The position numbers and the translations under genes are program-made. Shown here in pieces: positions 44,237 to 51,633 of a stretch of 64,000 bases of DNA. The stretch covers positions 1,860,001 to 1,924,000 of the forward strand of contig NZ_CP040792.1 in NCBI RefSeq assembly GCF_021952865.1, read 5' to 3'. Each line of letters starts with the position of its first letter. The stretch's first letter is position 1. This DNA comes from Clavibacter californiensis (GTDB lineage Bacteria > Actinomycetota > Actinomycetes > Actinomycetales > Microbacteriaceae). The notes beneath the pieces were generated by a model. The model was given only the letters and a program-made list of their open reading frames with translations. It was not told the origin of the DNA and made no database searches.

Positions 44237-44782
44237 ATGACCACCACCTTCCCGAGCGCCGGGCGCCGCGAGCGCGGCTACGACCCGGACCAGGTCGACG
44301 CCTTCCTGCGCGACGCGCGCCGTTGCTACGACGACGAGGCCGACCGCTCGCTGACCTCCGAGACCATCCGCCGGGTGTCCTTCGACATGCGCCGCGGGGG
44401 CTACTCGGCCGCCGCCGTGGATCGCGTGCTCGAGCGCCTGGAGGACGCCTTCGCCGTCCGGGAGCGCGACCGCACGGTGGCACGGGTCGGCGCGGACGCG
44501 TGGAACGCGGAGGCCAGGCGGGCGGCGCAGGAGATCCTCGACCGGGTCAGCCGGCCGTCGGGGGAGCGGTTCGACCGGGCGGGGTTCCTGACCACCGGGT
44601 ACGACCGCCGCGAGGTGGACCGGTTCGCGGACCGGGTCGCGAAGTACTTCCGCGGCACCAAGCCCATGAGCGTCGACGACGTGCGCACGGTGGCCTTCCA
44701 CCCGCGCCGCGGCGGCTACCGCGAGGCGCAGGTCGACCTGCTGCTGGACGCCGTCATCGACGTCATGAACGCCGTCCGCTGA
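44237..44782 (+). CDS. DivIVA-domain repeat protein
   Basis: The 181-residue protein has four copies of the short DivIVA-like motif: RGYDPDQVDAFLRDA, RGGYSAAAVDRVLERL, TGYDRREVDRFADRV and RGGYREAQVDLLLDAV. Each has a Gly-Tyr pair followed by Val-Asp and a hydrophobic heptad. In DivIVA this motif marks the membrane-sensing N-domain. Here the protein consists of little else, so it could bind curved membrane or cap DivIVA-type filaments. No catalytic motif is present. The position after cdsA ties it to membrane growth only by context. Confidence 0.85.
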   Translation: MTTTFPSAGRRERGYDPDQVDAFLRDARRCYDDEADRSLTSETIRRVSFDMRRGGYSAAAVDRVLERLEDAFAVRERDRTVARVGADAWNAEARRAAQEILDRVSRPSGERFDRAGFLTTGYDRREVDRFADRVAKYFRGTKPMSVDDVRTVAFHPRRGGYREAQVDLLLDAVIDVMNAVR

Positions 44783-44868
44783 TCCCCGCACCTCTCATCC
44801 CCAGCACGATCCGCCTGGCAGGACGCCCCCGATCCGGTCCGGGAGTCGCCATACGGGTAACGGTTGGG

Positions 44869-44874
44869 TAAAGT
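44869..44874 (+). promoter_or_regulatory. -10 box of the lytic transglycosylase-like gene
   Basis: TAAAGT lies 11 nt before ATG 44886. CCGGAG in between could act as a short ribosome binding site. Confidence 0.45.
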
Positions 44875-44885
44875 CGTCCGGAGCC

Positions 44886-45599
44886 ATGGGTAGACACACG
44901 AACGATCTCGCTCCTCGCCAGCCGCTCACGACCGCTCCGAGGGCCGTCCCCCGACGGCGCTCCGCGTTCTCGCGCGTGGCCGCCCCCACCATCGCCTTCG
45001 GCGCCGCTGCCGCGTTCATGCTCGTCAACGTCGTGGATCCCACGTCCGGCGCGGTCGCGAACCCGCAGTACCAGGAGTACCAGGCCACGGTCGCCCAGCT
45101 GGCCCGCGCCGACGCGCAGTCCATCTCGGTGACCACGGCCGACACGGCCGTGGAGATCGAGCCCGGCTTCGAGTCCGTCGCGGCCCCGCCGCCCCCGCCT
45201 CCCGTCGAGACCCCGTCGCCGTCGACCGGGTCGGGTTCCAGCGGGAAGTCGTCCGGCTCCGGCTCCAGTGGCGGCGGCGGCGCCATCGCCATCCCGGATC
45301 CGGGGAGCGCCAAGGGCATCGCGCGCAGCATCCTCGCCTCGCAGGGGATGGGCGACGACCAGTACGCGTGCCTCGACTACCTCTGGACCAAGGAGTCCGG
45401 CTGGCGGGTGAACGCGTACAACCCCAGCGGTGCCTACGGCATCCCGCAGGCCCTCCCCGGCAGCAAGATGGCGTCCGCCGGTCCCGACTGGCAGACGAAC
45501 CCGGCCACGCAGATCACGTGGGGCCTCGGCTACATCGACTCGCGGTACGGCTCGCCGTGCGGCGCGAAGGCGCACAGCGTCCTCAAGAACTGGTACTGA
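44886..45599 (+). CDS. exported lytic transglycosylase-like protein
   Basis: The 237-residue protein has an Arg-rich n-region and one membrane helix (about residues 30-50), then a Pro run and a Ser/Gly linker (PSPSTGSGSSGKSSGSG). A C-terminal SLT/resuscitation-like domain follows, with the likely catalytic Glu170 in WTKESGWRV and the motif YNPSGAYGIPQALPGSKMA. Two cysteines (near 165 and 230) may pair. It should cut glycan strands or bind peptidoglycan outside the cell. It stands alone with its own promoter. Confidence 0.9.
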   Translation: MGRHTNDLAPRQPLTTAPRAVPRRRSAFSRVAAPTIAFGAAAAFMLVNVVDPTSGAVANPQYQEYQATVAQLARADAQSISVTTADTAVEIEPGFESVAAPPPPPPVETPSPSTGSGSSGKSSGSGSSGGGGAIAIPDPGSAKGIARSILASQGMGDDQYACLDYLWTKESGWRVNAYNPSGAYGIPQALPGSKMASAGPDWQTNPATQITWGLGYIDSRYGSPCGAKAHSVLKNWY

Positions 45600-45652
45600 C
45601 GACCGCACCTGACCCGGCGGTGACGGTGCCTCGGGTGCCCGTCCCGTCGGGC

Positions 45653-45658
45653 TAGCCT
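45653..45658 (+). promoter_or_regulatory. -10 box of the antiporter gene
   Basis: TAGCCT lies exactly 6 nt before ATG 45665; no Shine-Dalgarno is seen. Confidence 0.55.
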
Positions 45659-45664
45659 CTGAGC

Positions 45665-47395
45665 ATGGACTACGCGGCTCTCGGCGTCGCCGGGATCGCG
45701 ACCCTCGTGGCCGTCACGCTCCTGGCGCGGCGCATCGGCGTGGCCACGCCCCTGGTCCTCGTGCTCGTCGGGGTCGGGATCTCCTACCTCCCGGGCGTGC
45801 CGCCGGTCGAGGTGCCGCCCGAGCTGATCCTCGCGGGCGTCCTGCCGCCGCTCCTGTACGGCGCGGCCGTGACGGTGCCGCTCGTGGACCTCAGGCGCAA
45901 CCTCCGCACGATCGTCAGCCTCTCGGTCGTGCTGGTGCTCGTGTCGGCCTTCGGGATCGGCCTGCTCCTCTACGCGCTCTTCCCGAACCTGTCCTTCGCC
46001 GGCGCGCTGGCCCTCGGCGCCGTGGTCAGCCCGCCCGACGCCGTGGCCGCGACGAGCATCGCGCGCCGGCTCGGCCTGCCGCCGCGCCTCGTCACCGTCC
46101 TGGAGGGCGAGGGCCTCGTGAACGACGCGACGGCGCTCGTCCTGCTGCGCACCTCGATCGCGGCCGTCGGCGCCTCCGTCGACCTGTGGCAGGCCGCGGG
46201 CGGCTTCGTGCTCTCCGCGGTGGGTGCCCTCGCCATAGGCGTGACCGTCGGCGTCGTCACCACCGAGGTGCGTCGACGGCTCGACGACCCCGTCCTCGAC
46301 ACCGCGATCTCCTTCGCCGTGCCGTTCGTGGCCTTCATCCCCGCGGAGGAGGTCGGGGCGTCCGGCGTCCTCGCGGTGGTGGCGGCCGGCATCTGGTCGG
46401 GTCATCGGAGCGCCTCGACCCTGTCGGCGCAGTCGCGCATCAACGAGCGGCTGAACTGGCGGACCGTGCTGTTCCTCCTCGAGAACGGCGTCTTCCTCGT
46501 GATGGGCCTGGAGCTCCGGGACATCATCGACGAGGTGCGCGAGGCCGACTTGGGCGTGGGCACGGCGGTGGCCTACGGGATCCTCACGCTCGTCGTGCTG
46601 ACGCTCATCCGCTTCGGCTTCCTGGTGCCGCTGCTGCTGGGTCTCCGGCGGCACGAGGAGCACGTCGCGGCGCGCACGCGTCGGGTGCGTCGGGGGCTCG
46701 AGCGGCTCCGCCGGGAGCGCGGCGACGATCGTCCGTCCCGGCGGGAGCGGGCCGCCGCGCGGATCCTCCGACGACGCCGGGCCGACCTGCAGGCCCTCCG
46801 CTCGCAGGGGCTCGGCTGGCGCGGCGGGCTCGTGCTCGGCTGGGCGGGCATGCGCGGCGTGGTGACCCTCGCGGCGGCGCAGTCGCTGCCGTCGGGGACG
46901 CCGTACCGCGCGCAGCTCGTGCTCATCGCCTTCACGGTCGCGATCGTCTCGCTGCTCGTCAACGGCGGGACGCTGCCCGCGGTCATCCGGCTGAGCGGGA
47001 TCCGCGGCAGCGACGCCGTCGAGGACCAGCGGCAGCTCGCGGAGCTCGTCTCCGAGCTGGCCGCGGCGGGGATCCGCGCCGTCGAAGAAGGCGTCCGGCA
47101 GCTGCCGGAGGGGACGACGGTGGACGACGATGTCGTCGAGCGGGTTCGCCGCGACACGGCGCTGAAGGCCGAGTGGGTGATGGAGCGCGCGGACGCCATG
47201 GCGGCGGACGACGACGCGCCCCTCAGCCCCCGCGCCGCGTACCTGATGCTCCGACGACACGTCCTGGACGCCGAGCGCGCGGCCCTGCTCGAGGCGCGCG
47301 GTACGGGGGAGCACCCGTCCCGCGTGCTCGCTCGGGCGCAGCGCATGCTCGACCAGGAGGAGGCCCGCCTCGGTCGCCAGGCGGACGCCGGCTGA
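45665..47395 (+). CDS. Na+/H+ antiporter, CPA1 family
   Basis: The 576-residue protein has about 12 membrane helices, with ion-binding motifs VVSPPDAVAATSIARRL and EGEGLVNDATALVLL and the helix pair ENGVFLVMGLELRD. A basic cytosolic loop (RRHEEHVAARTRRVRRGLE) lies between late helices. The tail of about 130 residues is charged. It should exchange Na+ (or K+) for protons. The start is fixed by the -10 box 6 nt upstream. Confidence 0.93.
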   Translation: MDYAALGVAGIATLVAVTLLARRIGVATPLVLVLVGVGISYLPGVPPVEVPPELILAGVLPPLLYGAAVTVPLVDLRRNLRTIVSLSVVLVLVSAFGIGLLLYALFPNLSFAGALALGAVVSPPDAVAATSIARRLGLPPRLVTVLEGEGLVNDATALVLLRTSIAAVGASVDLWQAAGGFVLSAVGALAIGVTVGVVTTEVRRRLDDPVLDTAISFAVPFVAFIPAEEVGASGVLAVVAAGIWSGHRSASTLSAQSRINERLNWRTVLFLLENGVFLVMGLELRDIIDEVREADLGVGTAVAYGILTLVVLTLIRFGFLVPLLLGLRRHEEHVAARTRRVRRGLERLRRERGDDRPSRRERAAARILRRRRADLQALRSQGLGWRGGLVLGWAGMRGVVTLAAAQSLPSGTPYRAQLVLIAFTVAIVSLLVNGGTLPAVIRLSGIRGSDAVEDQRQLAELVSELAAAGIRAVEEGVRQLPEGTTVDDDVVERVRRDTALKAEWVMERADAMAADDDAPLSPRAAYLMLRRHVLDAERAALLEARGTGEHPSRVLARAQRMLDQEEARLGRQADAG

Positions 47396-47418
47396 CCGGA
47401 CCCGCACGCGACGCCGCC

Positions 47419-47424
47419 TAGGAT
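47419..47424 (+). promoter_or_regulatory. -10 box of the small Cys/His protein gene
   Basis: TAGGAT lies exactly 6 nt before ATG 47431, in the 35-bp gap after the antiporter gene. Confidence 0.55.
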
Positions 47425-47430
47425 CGGATC

Positions 47431-47727
47431 ATGCCGCGCAGCAATCGACCCCGGGGGAGACGCGCGCGTGAGGAGGACGACGAGGACGTGCTCACGCGCC
47501 TCCTCAGCGGCTCGCAGCACACCGAGACCCGCCGCGGCCGCGTCTGGAACGTGCAGCCCGTGTCGGCGGCGCGTGCCCTCAAGGTCTACCGCTGCCCCGG
47601 TTGCACCCTCGACATCGAGCCCGGCCACGCGCACGTGGTGGCCTGGCGCGCCGACGGCATGATGGGCGAGCAGAGCGACCTCGCCGCCCGCCGCCACTGG
47701 CACACCCACTGCTGGAAGGTCTCATGA
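47431..47727 (+). CDS. small putative zinc-binding protein, function unknown
   Basis: I recognise this 98-residue protein only as an actinobacterial conserved hypothetical. The N-terminus is basic then acidic (RGRRAREEDDEDV). The C-terminal half has CPGCTLDIEPGHAHVV and HWHTHCW, a CxxC plus His/Cys set that fits one zinc site. It overlaps the next gene as ATGA, so the two proteins are made together. A regulator or adaptor for the hydrolase is possible, without direct evidence. Confidence 0.85.
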   Translation: MPRSNRPRGRRAREEDDEDVLTRLLSGSQHTETRRGRVWNVQPVSAARALKVYRCPGCTLDIEPGHAHVVAWRADGMMGEQSDLAARRHWHTHCWKVS

Positions 47728-48458
47728 CGGACACCGCGCCCCGCCCCATCACCAGCTCCACCGAGCTGCCCGCTCGACGGGAGGACGTCGAGCTCGTGAC
47801 CGCCGACGGCCTGCGGCTCGTGGGCGAGCTCGCGCTGCCCGCCGACCGGGATCCTGTGGCGACGCTCGTGACGCTGCACCCGCTGCCCACGGCCGGCGGC
47901 TTCATGGACTCGCACGTCCTCCGGAAGGCCGCGCTCCGCCTGCCCGCGATGGCCGGGCTCGCGGTGCTGCGCTTCAACACGCGCGGCACGACGTCCGCGC
48001 GCGGCACGAGCGACGGCGCGTTCGACGGCGGGGACGCCGAGCGGCTCGACCTGGCCGCCGCGATGGACCTCGTGGCGGCGCGCGGCCTGCCCGCCCCGTG
48101 GATCGTCGGCTGGTCCTTCGGCACCGAGATCGCGCTGAAGCACGGTCGTGCGCACCCGATCGAGGGCGCGATCCTGCTGTCGCCGCCCCTGCACCGCGCG
48201 ACGGCCGACGAGGTGGCCGCGTGGCACGGCGATCCTCGTCGTCTCGTGATCCTCGTGCCGGAGCACGACGACTTCCTGCAGCCGGCCGAGGCGCGCGAGC
48301 GCTTCGGGTCCGTGCCGGAGGCCGAGCTCATCGCGGTGGAGGGCGCCAAGCACCTGTGGGTGGGGGAGACGCAGGTCTCGCGCGTGCTCACGGAGATCGT
48401 GCGCACGGTGGCACCCGGCGCGCTGCCGCTGCCGACGGAGTGGCCGATCGCGCGCTGA
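47724..48458 (+). CDS. alpha/beta hydrolase
   Basis: The 244-residue protein is a single alpha/beta-hydrolase domain with nucleophile motif GWSFG, an oxyanion region LHPLPTAGG, the acid in PEHDDF and the histidine in GAKHLWVGE. The pattern resembles the dienelactone hydrolase/YdeN group; the substrate is unknown. ATG 47724 overlaps the upstream stop. Its own stop codon forms the loop of a hairpin. Confidence 0.85.
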   Translation: MTDTAPRPITSSTELPARREDVELVTADGLRLVGELALPADRDPVATLVTLHPLPTAGGFMDSHVLRKAALRLPAMAGLAVLRFNTRGTTSARGTSDGAFDGGDAERLDLAAAMDLVAARGLPAPWIVGWSFGTEIALKHGRAHPIEGAILLSPPLHRATADEVAAWHGDPRRLVILVPEHDDFLQPAEARERFGSVPEAELIAVEGAKHLWVGETQVSRVLTEIVRTVAPGALPLPTEWPIAR

Positions 48459-48465
48459 GCGCGCG
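48449..48465 (+). terminator. hairpin with the hydrolase stop codon as its loop
   Basis: CGCGCGC (48449-48455) pairs with GCGCGCG (48459-48465), leaving TGA, the stop codon, as the three-base loop. It lies in the 28-bp gap to the convergent permease gene. Confidence 0.5.
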
Positions 48466-48486
48466 AAGGACCCCCGCGAGCCGCGG

Positions 48487-49545
48487 TCAGCGCTCGTTCT
48501 GCAGCGGGACCGCGACCTGGCGGATGATGAGCAGCACCGCGGCAGCCACCGGCACCGCGATGAGTGCGCCGAGCACCCCGAGCAACGTCCCTCCCGTGAG
48601 CGCCGCGATGACCACCACGACACCGGGCACCTTGACGGCCCGGTTCATGATGTTCGGGCTCAGGACGTACGCCTCGATCTGCATGTAGACGAGGTAGTAG
48701 ATCGCCACGGCGATCCACGTGTTCATCGACTCCGGCAGCAGCACGATCTGGCCGAGCACGATGAGCGCCGAGCCCGTGATCGTGCCCACGAGCGGCAGCA
48801 GCGAGAACAGGAACGCGATGAACGCCCAGACCGCGGGCAGCGCTGCCCCGACGATGCTGAGGTAGACGAAGCTGAGCACGCCGTTGCAGAGCGCGAGCCC
48901 TACCTGGCCCATGACGTAGCGGCCGACCGACTGCGTGATCTGCTCAGCGATGTCGGCGAAGCGCGCCCGGCGCGTGGCCGGCACGAGCTTGTACAGGCCG
49001 CTCTTGAAGGAGTTGAGCGAGGCCGTGAAGTACATCGTGAGGATCACGACGATCACGAGGCCGAAGAGGAAGTTCCCGATCGTGAAGGCGACGGTGAGGA
49101 CGTTGCCCGTGATGGTCGCCACGTTCGAGGCGTTGGAGAGGTACTGGACGAGCTGGTCGGCGCCGGTCTGCACGTCGAAGACCTCGCGCGGCACGAACGA
49201 CTGCAGGTTCTCGATGAACTGGTCGCCGCTCACGCTCTGCGCGTACTGCACGATCTGGGTGACGAGGGCGCTCGCCTGGTTCACGACGACGGGGATGACC
49301 GCCAGCAGCACGCCGGCGAGGGAGCCGAGCAGCACCAGGAAGATGACGAGGATCGCGACCGGGCGCGGGACGCCCTTGCGCTCGAGGAAGGTCACGAGCG
49401 GGTCGATGCCGAGGGCCAGGAAGATCGCCGTGCCCACGTAGGTGAGGACGGTGCCGAGCGACACGAGCGCGCCGCCGATGACGAGGGCGGTGAGCACGCC
49501 GAGACCGGCCAGGAGGCCGAGGCGGTAGGGGTTCTGGATCTTCAC
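48487..49545 (-). CDS. AI-2E family transporter (PerM/YdiK type)
   Basis: The 352-residue protein has about eight membrane helices in the AI-2E exporter layout: two N-terminal helices, a third, an amphipathic domain (residues about 95-160, QYAQSVSGDQFIENLQSFV), and C-terminal helices with the family motif SLLPLVGTITGSALIV. Substrates of this family vary. GTG 49545 has GAGAAG upstream. It lies 29 nt after the hendecad-repeat gene on the same strand, so they are probably one operon. Confidence 0.9.
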   Translation of the reverse strand: MKIQNPYRLGLLAGLGVLTALVIGGALVSLGTVLTYVGTAIFLALGIDPLVTFLERKGVPRPVAILVIFLVLLGSLAGVLLAVIPVVVNQASALVTQIVQYAQSVSGDQFIENLQSFVPREVFDVQTGADQLVQYLSNASNVATITGNVLTVAFTIGNFLFGLVIVVILTMYFTASLNSFKSGLYKLVPATRRARFADIAEQITQSVGRYVMGQVGLALCNGVLSFVYLSIVGAALPAVWAFIAFLFSLLPLVGTITGSALIVLGQIVLLPESMNTWIAVAIYYLVYMQIEAYVLSPNIMNRAVKVPGVVVVIAALTGGTLLGVLGALIAVPVAAAVLLIIRQVAVPLQNER

Positions 49546-49574
49546 GTCTCAGGGCTTCTCGAGTCGGCGCGCGC

Positions 49575-51350
49575 TCAGCGCACGGTGCGGGGTTCGTCGT
49601 CGTCGGATGAGGAGTCGTCCGCCTGGGTCAGCACTCCGCGGACGTTCTCGAGGTACGCGGCCACCGACTCGCGCTCGATCCTAATGCGGTCGAGGCGCTC
49701 CTCCGCGTCGGCGAGGGTCTCGCGGGCGCGGCGCTCCGCGTCGGCGACGGTGTGGCGGGCGCGGCGCTCCGCGTCGGCGATGGCGGCGCGCGCGTCGTGG
49801 TCGGCGTCCTCCCTGGCCTTCCGCGCGGCGTCGCGGCTCTCGTTCGCGAGCGCCTCCGCCTCCTCGCGCGTGGAGTCGAGGAGGGCGGTGACCTCCTGCA
49901 GCCGAACCTCCGCCTCGCCGAGATAGGCGGCCGTGCGGTCGGCGGCCTCGCGCTGGCGCTCGGCGGCGTCACGGGCGTCGTGGTCGCGACGGGCGGTGAT
50001 CTCGGCGTCGAGGTCGAGGTGGCCCTGCTCGATCTCGCGGCTGAGCAGCAGGCGCGCCTCGTCGGCCTCGGCGGCGAGCTCGCGCCGGGTCTGGGCGGCC
50101 TCGCGCTCGAGACGGAGGCGCTCGGCCTCCCGGCGGTCGGCCTCGAGAGCCTCGGCCTCGGCGATCTCCCGCTCCAGGGCCGTTCGGGCGGTGACGGCCT
50201 CCAGCTCGAGCTGGGCGCGCGTCGTCCGGGTCTCGCGCTCCAGGCGCTCGGTGCCCTGCGCGATGTCGCGGGCGAGGTCGGTGCGAGCCTCCTCGACGTC
50301 GCGCGCGAGGTCGCCGCGCGCGGTCGCCAGCTCCAGCTCGAGCGCCTCGCGCGTCTCGGCGATCTCCCGCTCGAGGGCGGCGCGGGTCTCCTCCACGTCG
50401 CGGTCGAACGCCGTGCGCTCCGCGTGGATCCGGCGGTCGAAGTCGTCGCGCGAGCCCTGCAGCTCGCGGTCCCAGTCGGTGCGCGCCTGCTCGATCTCGC
50501 GGTCGAGGTCCGCGCGGGTCTGCTCCTCGAGCTGGGTGAGGGCGATGCGCCGGGTCTCCTCGTCGAGCCGCAGCCGCTCCTCCGTCTCCCGCGCGTCGCG
50601 GTCGAGCTCGGCGCGCTCCTCGGCGACCGACTCGTCGTGCCGGGCGCGCGCGTCGGCGAGCTCGCGCTCGAGGGCGCCCCGGGCGAGGACCGTGTCGCGG
50701 GCGAGGTCGGCGGCGTCGCGGCGGGCCTCGTCGGTCTCGCGGTCCACGCGCGCACGCAGCTCGGCGACCTCGCGGGCCGCCTCGGCGCGCTGGGCGTCCG
50801 TCTCGCGCTCCGCGGTGGCGCGGAGGTCGGCCACCTCGGTGCGCGTGCGGAGGAGGAGGGCGGCGGCCTCGCGCTCGGCGTCGCTGCGGAGGCCCTCGGC
50901 GCGGTCATCCGCTCGCTCGTGCAGGTCGTCGGCCTCGCGGCGCGCGGCGTCGAGGATGTGCGCCGCCTGCGCCCGGGCGGAGTCCACGAGGTGGCGGGCG
51001 GTCGCCTCGGCCTCGGCGCGCTGCGCGTCCGTCTCCTCCTGCGTGGCGCGGCGGAGCCGGCCGGCGTCCGCGTCCGCCTGGGCGACCAGCCGGGTCGACT
51101 GCTCCTCGGCGACGCGGAGCGTGGCCTCGAGCCGGCTGCCGAGCCCGGCGAACGTGGGGCTGCCGACCTCGTCCAGCTCGTCGCGCAGCTCCTGCTCGCT
51201 GCGACGGAGGCGCTCGGCCTCGGCACGCAGCTCTGCCCCCTGCTGGTTCGAGCGGATCAGCTCGCGGCGCAGGTCGGCGACGGCCCGGTCGACCTCGTCG
51301 CGGTTGTAGCCGCGCATGGCGGGGCTGAACGGCGTGTCGTCGTGGGGCAC
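49575..51350 (-). CDS. DivIVA-like protein with long hendecad coiled coil
   Basis: The 591-residue protein starts with a DivIVA-like motif (MRGYNRDEVDRAVADLRREL). From about residue 120 it becomes an almost unbroken helix with an exact 11-residue period. I count eight repeats (from HLVDSARAQAA on), one 7-residue phase shift, then 22 uninterrupted repeats such as ALEREIAETRE and DLARDVEEART, and three more near the end (AAIADAERRAR). The second position is mostly Leu. Streptomyces FilP/Scy use similar non-heptad coils for polar growth; this looks like a relative. GTG 51350 has AAGGAG 6 nt upstream. Confidence 0.88.
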   Translation of the reverse strand: MPHDDTPFSPAMRGYNRDEVDRAVADLRRELIRSNQQGAELRAEAERLRRSEQELRDELDEVGSPTFAGLGSRLEATLRVAEEQSTRLVAQADADAGRLRRATQEETDAQRAEAEATARHLVDSARAQAAHILDAARREADDLHERADDRAEGLRSDAEREAAALLLRTRTEVADLRATAERETDAQRAEAAREVAELRARVDRETDEARRDAADLARDTVLARGALERELADARARHDESVAEERAELDRDARETEERLRLDEETRRIALTQLEEQTRADLDREIEQARTDWDRELQGSRDDFDRRIHAERTAFDRDVEETRAALEREIAETREALELELATARGDLARDVEEARTDLARDIAQGTERLERETRTTRAQLELEAVTARTALEREIAEAEALEADRREAERLRLEREAAQTRRELAAEADEARLLLSREIEQGHLDLDAEITARRDHDARDAAERQREAADRTAAYLGEAEVRLQEVTALLDSTREEAEALANESRDAARKAREDADHDARAAIADAERRARHTVADAERRARETLADAEERLDRIRIERESVAAYLENVRGVLTQADDSSSDDDEPRTVR

Positions 51351-51405
51351 GGGGGACTCCTTCGCGGGCGGCTCGCGGGCGCCGGGCGGGGCGCAGCAGG
51401 TGCCG

Positions 51406-51411
51406 ATCCTA
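51406..51411 (-). promoter_or_regulatory. -10 box of the hendecad-protein operon
   Basis: Read on the minus strand this is TAGGAT, 55 nt before GTG 51350. The 283-bp region up to 51633 is shared with a divergent gene and holds no other gene that I can see. Confidence 0.45.
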
Positions 51412-51488
51412 CCGAGTCGGCCGCCGGCGACCCGGTCCGTCTCCCGGCGCCGGCGGCCGCCGAGGCAGGCGCTCCCAGGGTCGTCCGG

Positions 51489-51494
51489 TATCCT
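51489..51494 (+). promoter_or_regulatory. -10 box of the membrane/lipoprotein gene
   Basis: TATCCT would give a leader of about 130 nt before GTG 51634, whose ribosome binding site is AGAGGAG at 51621-51627. Confidence 0.4.
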
Positions 51495-51633
51495 TCGATG
51501 TCGTCGTCCGCCGCCGGTCCGCCTGCAGCACAACGGAGCGTCGCGAGAGCATCCGTGCTCGTCGGCCGGCGCGGTCGTCATCCGATCGCTGCTCATGCGG
51601 CCGCCGCCCGCGACGACACGAGAGGAGACACCC

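Noticed and set aside
44783-44885. Possible cyclic-di-AMP riboswitch before the lytic transglycosylase-like gene
   Set aside because: The repeated GGGTAA pattern is suggestive, but the -10 box at 44869 leaves no room for an RNA aptamer.
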